Source: Elymus sibiricus (lineage: Eukaryota > Streptophyta > Magnoliopsida > Poales > Poaceae). From it: a stretch of DNA of 64,000 nt. Location of the stretch: NCBI GenBank assembly GCA_039707655.1, contig CM077666.1, positions 393,409,886-393,473,885 on the forward strand. The letters are read 5' to 3'. Under the pieces are notes generated by a model. It did no database searches. It was given only the letters and a program-made list of their open reading frames with translations, and was not told where the DNA came from. The position numbers were made by a program, and so were the translations under genes. Of the stretch, positions 22,871 to 34,179 are shown piece after piece. The first letter of the stretch is position 1; each line of letters starts with the position of its first letter.

Positions 22871-25255
22871 AAAGAGATAGATCTGTCGCCATTGATAGTT
22901 CTTATATACTGCATTGTAAATATAGCCACCAAATCTCATCTATTCCAGTGGCGAGGTACCAGCGTTCACCACTAGGAGGTCCCTAGTTTGATCACTGATG
23001 GCTCTATATTTTAAGCATTTTTTAAGAGCTCATTTGTTGCATGTTCTTTCCATATATTATGTCCCATTGAACCAAATATGTGTCCATTATGCATGATTAC
23101 CGGTTTTTGCACTTTTCCTTGTGAGCAATGCACATTTGTGTTTTTTTGGTTTTCTTTGTTTTCTTGTGTTTACAGATGTATTGGAGTAACCTAGGACCAA
23201 GAACGATGAAAGGACCAAAGACGGGTTCAATACAGAGGACTTCTAAAACTAGACTTCGGCGTTTCGAAGGTCGGGAAAATGATTTTTCCAAAGTGCCTCA
23301 AATCAAGATCGAACACCATTGGTATGTCGGCGTCGCTCTCGTGAATCCACCGAGCTCAATAACATCAAAATCGGAGTCCGTATGAAGAAATGGCGACCAA
23401 AACACCGGAGCGGGACGGAATGAAAGACGGTGTACTATGGTCGTACGGATGGTCGCATGACTTGATTTTGGCTCTGAATGTTGCCCTTTCAGACGGGATT
23501 CTTCACCGATTTCGTCCCCGTTTATTCTCACGAGATCCTTGGACAATAAGGAAGGGTTTGGGAGAGGATAAGGCTCATCTAGAGCCCTTGGATGACCACA
23601 TCAACGGAGGAGACACCGAGAGACTTGTTATATATACACCTCCAACCCTAGCCATCGAAACATATCATCTCCATCATCACACGCAGCCGTCATCCATCTC
23701 CATTGTTGCTCCAAGACCACCTCCATAGAGAAAGAAGGGCCACGCCAAGAGGAGGAAGAGGAGGCGTCTCCACCACGCTCACCGGCCTTCGGGCCGGTGC
23801 GGTCTCCATCATCGGGGCCGCCACCGTCACCATCTCCACCACCAGCGCCGCCACCATCATCATCACCGCCACCATGCTCCTCTCCTCCACCACCTCCGTG
23901 TCGGCTTGTAACTTGCCTTCTATCTCTCTCTCCCATGCTTGAGTAGTTGTATTTGTTCTTGAGGATTTGGATGAACCCTTGCATGATTAGTACTTTGTCA
24001 TTGAATAAGCGATCCGATCATTCTCTTTATATGTATTGCGTTGATTGTCTCATGGTGTTGTGAAGGGCGCCCACACAGCATTAGCCACTTATGGACTTGA
24101 GGTAATTTATGTTGGTGAGCAGGCTGGTCGCGGAGGTAGTTAGTGACAAAGCCTAATTCCCTTCGTCCCTGGTCATTGCAATAGGGATTAGTGGAGAACC
24201 TCTGAACTTAATGCCGTATCGTGGGGAGTTCACTCTCACTCCCCTTAATAATCGTTGTGATAACCTGAGTGGGAAAGCACAGTGGTGGCTCGAGACTTGA
24301 GGGTACGCAATAACTGGCGTGGGGATGTGTACTTTATTGGCTCCGCCCACGCGAGATCATATACAAGTGGATCACTAATACGAATATAGAGTCATGTCTA
24401 TCATGTATTGTCAGCATCATACTTGTGGTCATGACTCTGAATCCCTCGAGAACGTTTACTACACAAGCACCGTTTCACTTAATTTAGTCCCTTTAATTTT
24501 CTGTCTTTTATTTCTCGTTTGTCGCTTAGATAAATACTATCTTTGTTTGCCTTCATAGCAACCGATTGTAATAGATTATTTCCAAACTCCGGTTTGGATA
24601 CGTACGGAACTGCATTAAGTGACGACTTGTAACGTTCCCAAATCCTAATCACTTTGTTAACCTAGCCAATGTGCCATGTCAGCATATTTTTCATAATTAA
24701 AATGCAATTAAAGAAACAATCCAGCTCAAATTCAAATTCAAAACACAAGTCAAATTATTATTTCTGCAGACATGGAAACTAAAGTGTTCATAATTTTGCA
24801 ATTAATCACTAAGTAATTTTCATGGAGAAACCAACATTATTTGAATTAGTGAAATGCCCCTAACATATTTAAAACAGAGCCAAAACAGCAATATTTAACC
24901 CATTTATATTTAAACCAAATTCAAATGAATTCAAATAACCCTCAAACTTTTTGTGGCAGTGCCAGATATTGCAACATAATTATTGTGGCAAGCTGCACAT
25001 TTTACAAAAGTCTTTTTGGTGCAAAAACTAAATACGAAACAGTAGATAAAAGAGAAAGAAAAGAAAATGCATTACTGTGCACTGGAGGCCTAGTGCTACA
25101 GTAACACAACCCAAGCCCACCACAGGTCTTTCTTCCTTCTCTGTACAGAGAGGAGGCAGAGCCTATGTGTGTCGGGCATCCGCGCCGCCATGTCCACTGT
25201 GGCTGCCGTGTCGACCATCCGACGAGCCCCCAAGGCGTATAAGGCCCTCCCCGAC

Positions 25256-25559
25256 TATACCTGGCCATCCCTCAGGCCGGGCCGGGCTTCGGGCCGGGCC
25301 TACCAAAGCCCGACGCAAAAAACCTAGGCCCGAGCCCGGCCCGGCCCGACCGTCGGGCCTAAAAATCAGGCCCAAGCCTGGCCCATCATGCAAAAAGCCC
25401 GTCGGGCCTCGGGCCGGGCCTCTTCCTTAAACTGCTAATACGACGGGTTCGGGCCCGGCCCGGCCCAGCCATTGGGCCCAAAATCTAGGCCTAGGCCCGG
25501 GTCGGGCTTTTTCGGGCCGGGTCGGGCCGTCCGGGCCGGGCTGCCCATGGCCAGGTATA
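25256..25559. mobile_element. hAT-type MITE rich in GGCCCG motifs, 304 bp
   Basis: Perfect 13-base inverted ends (TATACCTGGCCAT and ATGGCCAGGTATA) are flanked by a perfect 8-bp duplication, TCCCCGAC, at 25,248-25,255 and 25,560-25,567. The interior is packed with GGGCC, CGGGC and their complements in both directions, so the RNA or single strand could fold strongly. It sits inside the nested LTR and is therefore the youngest layer of three. Confidence 0.9.
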
Positions 25560-26019
25560 TCCCCGACGCGTGAGACAAACCCTAGGCCACTCGTTCTTCC
25601 TCCCTCGCTCGTCCCCTTCCGTTTTCTTCGTTCCCGAGCTCGAGGTCGCCGCACCACCGTCGTCCACGCGCTCCGAAGCCTCCCCTCGTCACGCCAAGAT
25701 GTCTAGGCGCCCCCTCGTCGTCAACTCCTTCGCCTACGTGCATTGGTTCGAGTAGGGGCGCACCAGAAGCTCGCCATCGCCGTCATCTTCGCCCACGGCC
25801 GCCACATCTCACCGTCAAGTCCGTCGCATTCCGGCCGCCCCGCGCCTCCTAACCATGTCTACAAGCTCCGTGGTGAGCTTCTCCCCCGATTCCCCTGTTT
25901 TTCACCTTCGATCCGTGCCTTTTTATGTCGTGGATCGCCGTGGACCGAGCTCCCGAGAGCTTCCGCGTACGTGTGCGTGCGTGCTCTAAGATGCTGCTGC
26001 TCCTTGCGAGCTTCTACTC

Positions 26020-26290
26020 TGCCATGCGCTGCTACTGCTACTGCCTAGCCGCGCTGCTGCTCTCTGCTGGCCGCGCTGCTACTGCTGCCGCTCCTGCGTA
26101 CTGCTGCTGCTCAACTACTACTGCTGCTCTCGTTGCTCTGCTGCTGCGTTGCTGCTGCCGCTGCTCTGCGGCGTGCTGCCGCCGCCGGCTGCTGCTGCTG
26201 CTGACCATGGCCGAGCGGCCATGCGTGTGTGCGTGCTGTGTGTGTGACGTGTGCGTGTTGTGTGCGTGTGTGTGTGTGCTGTGTATTAGT
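26020..26290. repeat. (CTG)n-like and (GTGT)n low-complexity tracts
   Basis: An imperfect gctgct run (about 26,020-26,205) is followed by gtgtgcgtg repeats (about 26,222-26,285) inside the large LTR. The long Cys/Leu-rich open frame here is a by-product of this repeat. Confidence 0.75.
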
Positions 26291-29139
26291 GTATAGTTTA
26301 GGATTAGATTAGGAATTTAATTAGTCTAATATGCCAATGACAAGCAGGACCCACTGTTAGATTAAAATAAATAGATCAAGTTAAAATATCTGAGACAATG
26401 ACAATTGGGCCCCACTGACACTGTTCATCAGTGGACTAGTCAATGTTGACTGGGTCAACTGGGCCCTCTGGCCCCACATGTCATGCACATGCACACATTG
26501 CTGGGTACACTCCTGTGTACCCATAGCAATTTATCTGTTTATTAATTCAAATTCAAATAAATTCAGAAAGTCCAGAAAATGTTTAAAACTTTGGAAAATC
26601 ATAGAAAATAATCCGTAACTCGGATGAAAATAATTTATATATGAAAAATGATCAGAAAAATAAGACGAATCCGAATATGCCTTCCACATACCTGTCACAT
26701 GCCCCCAACACAGCAAACATGGAACCTTCCCCTCCGGATCGTTTGACCGATAATTGCCTAAAGCCGGGAAAATATTCCCAGATATTTTCCCGCTCCGTCT
26801 GTAACGCTTAGCACTGTATTAGGTCATCCCTAGCACAACATATTTGCCATGTCATGCTTTTGTGATGCATCTGTGTGCTTTATATTTACTGTTTCTTCCC
26901 CCTCTTCTCTCCGGTAGACCCCGAGACCGACGCTGACGTCGCTGGTTACGACTACGCTGCAGACGACCAGCCCCTTTCAGCAGAGCTTCCAGGCAAGCAA
27001 AACCCCCTTGATCATTCCTATAATGCCCATTCTTTCTCTCCCATGCTTGCATTAGATTTTGCTACTGTTGTTCGATAGCTCCTATTCTGATGCATAGCCT
27101 GATTTTGTAACCTTGCTGTTGATACTTTACCCGTTGTCCTATATGCTTAGTATAGGCTGGTTAGTGATCCATCAGTGGCCCCACACCCTTGTCCGTGTTG
27201 CCCTGCTTTGCTACCGGATGACTCGATCAATGTGATCGACGTGCACAGACCGAACGCACCACCAGCACCCCCTTAGTTGTACGACTCTACAGAGCTACTA
27301 TCGAGTGCTGAGGGTGATGCCTCGTATCTCACTTCTGATGATATCTCTGTAGTATAGCACGTCGGTTGTGGATTACAGAGGGTGATTCCTCGCTCTCCAC
27401 TCCCGATGATGACTCTGTCGTGCAACACCTCAAGCGTGAACCCATCGAGGGTGATTCCTTCAAGTTCACCTTGACCTTTTACATCGAATAGGAATCTATC
27501 GAGGGTGATTCCTCAGATTCCCCATGATGTTATGGACACACGGATACCTTGACCTTCACCTCAGTCCTTTGTGAAGTCGGGTAGGCCCAAGGGGTACCCG
27601 CGAGAGTTATTGAAGCCGGGTTGACCATGAGAGCGCCCGCGAGTGAAATTGTGGCGGAACGACAGGGCAGGTGGAGACCACCTAGGAGAGAGGTGGGCCT
27701 GGTCCCTGGTCGTTGGACCGCGGGTTACCAAGTCGGTGCAACAGGGTGTCGGAGGTGAGCCTTGAGCCCTGTTCATGTCCGCGAGTTACTAATAACACGC
27801 TTAACGGATTTGGGTATTTGATCTGAGTTGGCCACTGGCCTATACGCACTACCACCACGCGGGATAATGGTTTAATGGGGCCCTCAGCGTCGTACGATTC
27901 TCCCGAAAGCTCTGTCAGACGTCCAGTTCAGCATTGTGAGCCGGTTGGAGCAAGTGCCATCCAGGACAGTGGTGGACTTGGACTCCGATCCGTGACACAA
28001 CGACCCGGAGTGCTTAGGACGATTGGCCCATGACCCCTTCGCACTTAGGATGTAGACCGGCGGGGACCTCTCTGCGGAGCCTAGGTAGGACTACGTCGTG
28101 TCGGTTATCCGAGGCCGGGCATTACCCGGAAAAGTGTGTCCGGCCAGAGGTAATCGAGCGTATTGGGTAACAGTAGTGCACCCCTGCAGGGAAGTTATCT
28201 ATTAGAATAGTCGTGTCCACGGTAACAGGACGCTCGGAGTTGTATCCCGATCTACTACAACTAGAACTGGATACTTGAGATACTAAACTGATATTATGGC
28301 TCCGGGATCGCTTTCTCGCAGGGAGTCGAGGAAGGATCTCTGGGCGTTACTAGTATATATTTGTTACTACATATTATGTTACTCTACTCTCTTTTGATGC
28401 TGCAAGATGCTAGTCTTCGATAGGCTAGGCCTTCCCCTCTATTCTGCCATTTCTGCAGTATAGTCCACAGATACAGCCCCTTTCCTTTGATACCGATGCA
28501 TACTTAGCATAGATCTGATGTAAGTCTTGCGAGTACTTTTGATGAGTACTCACGGTTGCTTTGCTACCTTTTTCCCCTCTACCCGATTGCTGCGATCAGA
28601 TGACGGAGCCCAAGAGACAGCTGATCACGTCGACGACTATTACTACCCCAACGGAGCCTACTACTACGTGGAGACCGACGACCAGGAGTAGTTCGGAGGC
28701 TCCCAAGCAGGAGGCCTGCGCCTTTTCGATCTAGATGTCGTTGTTTTGCTCAGCCTTCTTAAGGCAAACTTGTCTATTTATGTCTGTACTCAGATATTGT
28801 TGCTTTCGCTGACTCTTGTGTAATCGAGCTTATGTATTCGAGCCCTCGAGGCCCCTGGCTTGTAATATAAAGCTTGTATTATTTTATTTTGTGTCTAGAG
28901 TTGTGTTGTGATATCTTCCCGTGAGTCCCTGGGCTTGATTGTGCGCATTTGAGTGTATGATTAGTGCACGATTGAGTCGGGGGCGTCACACGACATAGTT
29001 GCAAGGTTTGTGGTGTCTTCCTATTAGCTCCCTGTGGATTCGACACTTTACTTATCATGCAAAGTGCTACAACAGCCCTGTGCACTTGCAGGTCATCAAT
29101 CACTGTCGCGCTCGCCCCTTTTTAATGATTTTACCTCCC

Positions 29140-29370
29140 ACTGGTTGTTGGACCTGTCCAGTCGCGGGAGCTCATAAATGACATACGAGCATGCTTGAGC
29201 TCCTTTGCTTCATGTCAGTTCAAATGGATACGGAGGGATGGGAAAAAACTAGCTCATGCATTAGCAGCCGAGGGCATAACGCGTGGAGATTTCTTGATGA
29301 TTGGAGATGTGCCCGATAACCCGAGGGAGGTGTTGAATTCAGACTGTAATCATCTTCCTATGTAATTGTG
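29140..29370 (+). mobile_element. LINE RNase H tail fragment, segmental copy 1
   Basis: The translation reads LINDIRACLSSFASCQFKWIRRDGKKLAHALAAEG, the usual end of a plant LINE RNase H domain. The same fragment recurs at 33,930-34,150 in the second segmental copy, so it was inserted before the duplication. Confidence 0.7.
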
Positions 29371-29439
29371 TATGGCCCATCATTCTTTAAAAGAAGTTTA
29401 GGTAGTATTGAACCCCCTTCGGTGGATAAAATTTCTGAT

Positions 29440-30590
29440 TTGCTTAGTGGTATTCGATATGATGGTAAAGAAAGTGGGTTTGGAAGAGACTCAACTTTAG
29501 GTAGAAAATATCCCACAAGCTCGGAGAAAGTTTATTGCTAATAATGTTAAAAGAAGGTTTGGATCAAAACTTTAGGTAGTATTTATCCCGCTGTCATGGA
29601 TGGACGTGCTTTTAATCCTCATGATTGCTCTCTTAGTGAAGTTATTCTTATTTTTACATATTATGGTTAATTCTCCCATGTGCAAGAACAAAGTAAGACT
29701 TTTACTCAACATATTGCTGAAGTTTTCGTAAAAGCTAGGGAAGAAAAACTTGAACAAGAAGTTTCTATACCTAGAAAATTAGGGAATGGTTGGGACCTAC
29801 TATTAAAATCACCGTCAATGGTTATGAATGTAATACTTTATGTGATTTAGGAGTTGTTTATACCATGCCTAAAGCTTTATATGATGTTCATTGACTAAAG
29901 GCTATGACTGAATGTTCTTTAAGTTTACATCTTGTTGATTCTACTATTAAAAAAACATTAGGGAGAATTAATAATATACCTATTATTTTTAATAGAAATT
30001 ATGTTCCCGTTGATTTCATTATTATGAATATTGAATGCAATACTTCATGTCCTATTATTTTAGGAAGACCTTTTTTTAGAAATGTTGGTGCTATTATTGA
30101 TATGAAGGGAGGTAATATAAAATTCCAATTCCCTATGAGAAAAGGGGTGGATCATTTTCAAAGGAAGAGAGTTGAATTACCTATGAGAAAAGGTAATATT
30201 ATTCTGTAATTTTGACATTAATGTTAGACTTTAGATCAAAGGCGGGAAGTTCAATAAGATCTTTAATTTTTTTAGGGGATTGTTTTGCCACTCAGCCCTT
30301 TAACTTGCCATGGTCACTATCTTTGAGTGGACCAATCAATTCAGTTTTATCAAGTTCTCCTTTAAGTGCATTCAGAATACTACAATTTGTATGCTTAATA
30401 TTTTTTTTGAGGCTTTGTATGCTTAATATTTGATGCAACTTTTTCTTAGAAACAATATTACTCTAATACTTTTGTACTAGCTTTTGTTTTTGAGAAACAA
30501 TACGTGATGTAAACCTTTTTTAGGAAGAAACTCAATGACTACATTTTTTCGAGACAAACCTCAATTACTTTTTTTTAGAGAACAAACCTC
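29440..30590 (+). mobile_element. Gypsy-type fragment with retropepsin-like domain, copy 1
   Basis: The translation from about 29,800 gives ITVNGYECNTLCDLG (a DLG catalytic motif as in retroviral-type aspartic proteases), MPKALYDV, and from 29,904 IPIIFNRNYVPVDFIIMNIECNTSCPIILGRPFFRNVGAIIDMKGG. The ILGRPF phrase is typical of the protease region of Athila-like and related gypsy elements. A stop lies between the two parts. No ends were found, so this is an internal fragment. It is duplicated at 34,180-35,780. Confidence 0.7.
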
Positions 30591-30592
30591 AA

Positions 30593-31015
30593 TTGCTTTT
30601 TTTTTTAGGGGAAAAGCCTAGCTTTATATATTCATCAAAAACCACAACATGTGGTATAGAGTTCTCGTCATGTGGTAGGCCAACAACAACAAACCTCAGT
30701 AGCTCTGTTCCAGAAAGGTGCCAAGTGATGCACTCTTGTTTGCCACTTCACATTGGAGTGCTAGGAAACGATGATGTTTGTTGTATAGCGTTTGTGGAGT
30801 CTCCCCTTGAGGATGAATTTGTGCTGAAAGTGCCGATATCCCCACTTTTAGTTGTTGATTGCTGCATTCTTGAATACCATGTTTCTCGCTTCCATAATGA
30901 GTATTTGATGCATTTTGGTAGCCAGATTATCAGTTTACCTGCTAACCGTCTTGTTGAATTTTATGTGATCATCCGCAAACCAGGCACCCTTTTTTATTTA
31001 TATATTTTGAAATGA
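30593..31015 (+). other. Unrecognised 140-codon frame
   Basis: An open frame (VPERCQVMHSCLPLHIGVLGNDDVCCIAFVESPLEDEFVLKVPIS) that I do not recognise. A piece of its DNA (about 30,728-30,790, cttgtttgccacttcacatt) recurs at 44,280-44,330, so it is probably part of a dispersed repeat. No promoter or introns are evident. Confidence 0.25.
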
Positions 31016-31797
31016 ACTGAACCAAGCAACCTTGGATACGCCATACGCGGCACGGCAGCGAAACCGGCGGAACGCGCACGGCATGTCATAGCTGCGCTCT
31101 CATGTCGGTCGCGGTGGACACTGGCTCTGCCTAGAGCCAGCCGTCCCGTGACTTTGAGTTGCCCCGGTCACCTGGTGGCCTCGCCTCTCTCACGGAGAGA
31201 TCGGCACATGGGCTAGGATCCGAATAATAGCGTTGCCGATCTCCATCCGTACTTGGATAAGTGGCGGCCATGTCCACGCCGCCGAAGTTGCGTCTCGGCG
31301 GTTTGGCCCAAACGACCAGCATTGCCCCCGCTTTCGGGCAGTTATACAAGCATGGTAACATGTACTAATTGTATAGGCGAGTGAGCGATGTTGATTAATG
31401 ATTACGCCGAAGGAAACAACACAGAAAATTTCAGCACGCGCGTGGTGCCTAATCAACTATTCCTTAAGCTGTAAAATACAAAGAAACTCTTCAAAGACGC
31501 AAAGATGACCAATCACACATTAAGCTGTAGGTGCAACAAAACAAATTGATTGATCAGAACACTTGCGATCCAACCGTCGCCGAAGTAGAAGAGCCCTAAT
31601 TAACAAATTGCCACCACCAAATAAGATTGGTTTACATGCCATTGCTAATCCTACATAGCACAACATCTTAAAAAAAGAAAAAAAGAGAAGCCCCAGCTGA
31701 CAGCGGGGGATTTCCTCCGCGACCTGGCCGAAGATCTCCCAGAATTCTTTCTTCTGGCCAACTGTCGATAACATCCTGGCTTGGGGTGTCGTCTCCA
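31016..31797. other. Start of segmental copy 2, no gene
   Basis: From about 31,430 the sequence parallels 20,680-21,120: both contain caacaaaacaaat, gccctaattaacaaatt, gcctggccgaagat-like text and aactgt(c/t)gataacatc. It is the downstream flank of the minus-strand repeat-protein gene. Confidence 0.6.
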
Positions 31798-32052
31798 TCA
31801 TGTGATCCAAAAAGAATTGAGCTCGTCCTCCGACAGCAGCTCCATCTGTTCCATCTCGAATGGGAACGGCAACTCTTCATATTCCATCGAGAGCTGCTGC
31901 TCCAACGGTAACGGGAACTCACGCGAGAGCACGTCCTCCAACTCCAACGGGAACTCATCCTTTTCCTGTTCCATGGCGAGCAGCTGCTCGATCTCCAACA
32001 GGAGCTCATCATGTTCCATCGTCGAGATTGGAATCCAATCCTCTTCTGCCAT
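31798..32052 (-). CDS. Repeat protein (MAEEDW family), copy 2
   Basis: An 84-residue acidic product: MAEEDWIPISTMEHDELLLEIEQLLAMEQEKDEFPLELEDVLSREFPLPLEQQLSMEYEELPF. It shares the first nine residues and the E-F-P-(F/L) rhythm with the longer copy at 21,661, but its units have diverged or been lost. A TATA-like ctatatatgg lies upstream on this strand (about 32,121-32,131). It is rich in Glu, Leu and Met, lacks a signal peptide, and matches no domain I know. It may be a real small gene of the duplicated block or a relic. Confidence 0.4.
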   Translation of the reverse strand: MAEEDWIPISTMEHDELLLEIEQLLAMEQEKDEFPLELEDVLSREFPLPLEQQLSMEYEELPFPFEMEQMELLSEDELNSFWIT

Positions 32053-32224
32053 CCAGCCCGCTGCTGCCTTTGTTCCGCTACGTTTGTGTTTGATGACAAC
32101 AGGTCGGGGGCTTCCCTCTCCGGCTATATATGGCTGGCTGGCTGGCTGGCGATGGTTCCCGTGTCCGACAAGAGTTCAAACTGGGCCGGTACGTGTTTAC
32201 CACGACACGGCCCCCCAAGCGACC

Positions 32225-32430
32225 GACGCCTTTTTTTTTTTAAATTCGATGAACTTTTTTTTCAAAATCGATGAACTTTTTACAAATTGTATAAACTTTT
32301 TTTCAAAATCGATCAACTTTTCCAAATTCGATGAACTTTTTTTCAAAGCAATGTTTTTTTTTCAAATTCTATGAACCTTTTTTCAAATTTGTGAACTTTT
32401 TTGAAAATTTCATGTCAATGGAATATTTTT
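32225..32430. repeat. Tandem repeat of a gatgaacttttttt unit
   Basis: About seven imperfect copies of tttcaaaatcgatgaacttt. It is present in segmental copy 2 and absent at the matching place in copy 1 (about 21,860), so it expanded after the duplication. Confidence 0.75.
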
Positions 32431-32789
32431 TTCTTTTTTTCTTTTTTTGATAGTCAATGGCTGACCGGCCGATCCAGTCAACAGCGAACCCAGGCGACCA
32501 GTCAACACCGAAGCGACGTGACCAGCCAGCGAACGCGCGCGTTTTGGGCCGGGCCGAAGAGTGTGCCTGCGTGGGCGCTGGAACCCCTACTTGGTGCCAA
32601 AGGCGCTGACTAGGAGCTTCCTACCGGCACTCCCTCTTTTTTTACCCCTTCAATTCAATACCGCCGGATCTGGTGTGTTTTCCTATATGACGCACATCGC
32701 GTCAAGTTATGGTGGAAACAGGTGCGGTCGAGTAACTAGGTCGGTCCATTGTAGCCGCAAGTGAGCAATGAACAGAATCTGGTTTTGGA

Positions 32790-33730
32790 ACCCTGACCGG
32801 TTTTGGAAACCTTCTAGAAGGTTCCTTAACCGGTTTTTACTGGTTTTTCAGGTTGTTTTTCTTTTTTTCCCTTTTTTAATTTCTTTTTCTTTTCTTTTCT
32901 TCTTTCTTTTACCTTTTTTTCGGTTTCTTCTTTTCTTTTCTCCTTTTTCATGTTTATTTTTATTTTTTTTAAGAAAATGTTCATAAGTTTCAATCTATTT
33001 TTTTCGTTTATCATAAATTGATCGAACCTTCAAAATATATCCCCGCATTCAAATTTTGTTTGCAAATTTAAAATTTGTTCGCTTTTTAAAAAAAGTTCAG
33101 GATTTTAAAAATATTTGCAGTTTTCAAAATTTGTTTATAAGTTCAAAAAATGTTACTGTTTTCAATTTTTGTTCACAAATTCAAGATATATTCATGATTT
33201 TCAAAATATGTTTATCTTTTCCAAACTTTGTTCAGAGTTTCAAAAATTGTTCCGAGATGCAAAAAATGTTCCCATTTTCAAAAATAAAATTCACAAATTC
33301 TGAAAATGACTTTTTAAAAAAATCTGGGAATTTATAAAATATTCTCGTTTTTCAAATAGTATTCAGAAGTTCACAAAATACTCCTGTTTTCAATTTTTGT
33401 TCACAAATTCGAAAAATGTTTGCAAATTTGAAAAAATGTTCGCCTTTTCCAAATTTTGTTTTAGTTTCAAAAAACGTTCATTGATGCAAAAAAAATACGC
33501 CTTTTCAAATTTTGTTCAGAGTTTAAAAAAATGATCCCATTGTTCCGAAAATATCATGTTTTCAAAAAACTATAACATTATTGAATTTGTTCAAAATGAC
33601 AAAAAATGTCCCTTTTTTCAAAAATTGTTCAAGATTCAAAAATGTTTGATATTTCCAAAAAAAAACACGCTTTCAAAAAATTCTTCACAAATTTGAAAGT
33701 TTCTGTGTTTCTAAAATAAAGTTGCGTTTG
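32790..33730. repeat. AT-rich degenerate tandem repeat, copy 2
   Basis: Matches the array at 21,950-22,870 in order and content. No coding content. Confidence 0.8.
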
Positions 33731-33929
33731 AAATTCCCCGAAAAGAAATAGATCTGTCGCTATTGATAGTTCTTATATACTGCATCGTAAATATAGCCAC
33801 CAAATCTCATCTATTCTAGTGCGAGGTTCTAGCGTTCGCCACTGGGAGGTCCCTAGTTTGATCACTGTCGTGTGCGCCCCTTTTTAAGGATTTTTCGTCA
33901 CTGCAGCAACACTGGTTGTTCGGCCCGCC

Positions 33930-34150
33930 CAGTCGCGGGAGCTCATAATTGACATACGAGCCTGCTTGAGCTCTTTTGCTTCCTGTCAGTTCAAATGGAT
34001 ACAGAGGGATGGAAAAAAAAACTAGCTCATGCATTAGCAGTCGAGGCCAGAACGTGTGGAGATTTCTTGATGATTGGAGATGTGCCCGATAACGCGAGGA
34101 TGGTGTTGAATTCAGACTGTAATAATCTTCCATGTAATTGTATAGGGCCC
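33930..34150 (+). mobile_element. LINE RNase H tail fragment, segmental copy 2
   Basis: Same fragment as at 29,140-29,370: LIIDIRACLSSFASCQFKWIQRDG. In this copy it follows directly on the unsplit sequence that holds the solo LTR in copy 1. Confidence 0.65.
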
Positions 34151-34179
34151 ATCATTCTTTAAAAAAAACTTAAGGTAGT

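Larger units (their letters stand above)
24628..28990. mobile_element. Nested large LTR, 4.36 kb, probable solo LTR
   Basis: It starts TGTAACGTTCCC and ends GGGCGTCACA, so it has TG..CA ends with short inverted repeats. It is flanked by cgact (24,623-24,627) and cgaca (28,991-28,995), a 5-bp duplication with one mismatch. Comparison with the solo LTR at 8127 shows the surrounding sequence is interrupted exactly here. No gag, protease or polymerase frame is present. Very long LTRs of 4-5 kb are known in Triticeae gypsy families such as Sukkula, but I cannot confirm the family. Confidence 0.65.
22996..29098. mobile_element. Solo LTR (second copy of the 1.7-kb family), split by a nested LTR
   Basis: The ends are TGATGG and GTCATCA, flanked by ATCAC at 22,991-22,995 and 29,099-29,103. 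The paralogous segment at 33,850-33,870 lacks the element and has a single copy of gatcactgtcg, an empty site that confirms the boundaries. Removing the insert at 24,628-28,990 leaves about 1.74 kb, matching the solo LTR at 8127-9836. No internal retrotransposon genes remain. Confidence 0.85.

Noticed and set aside
25925..26296. Cys/Leu-rich 123-codon frame
   Set aside because: Produced by CTG-like and GTGT repeats inside an LTR.
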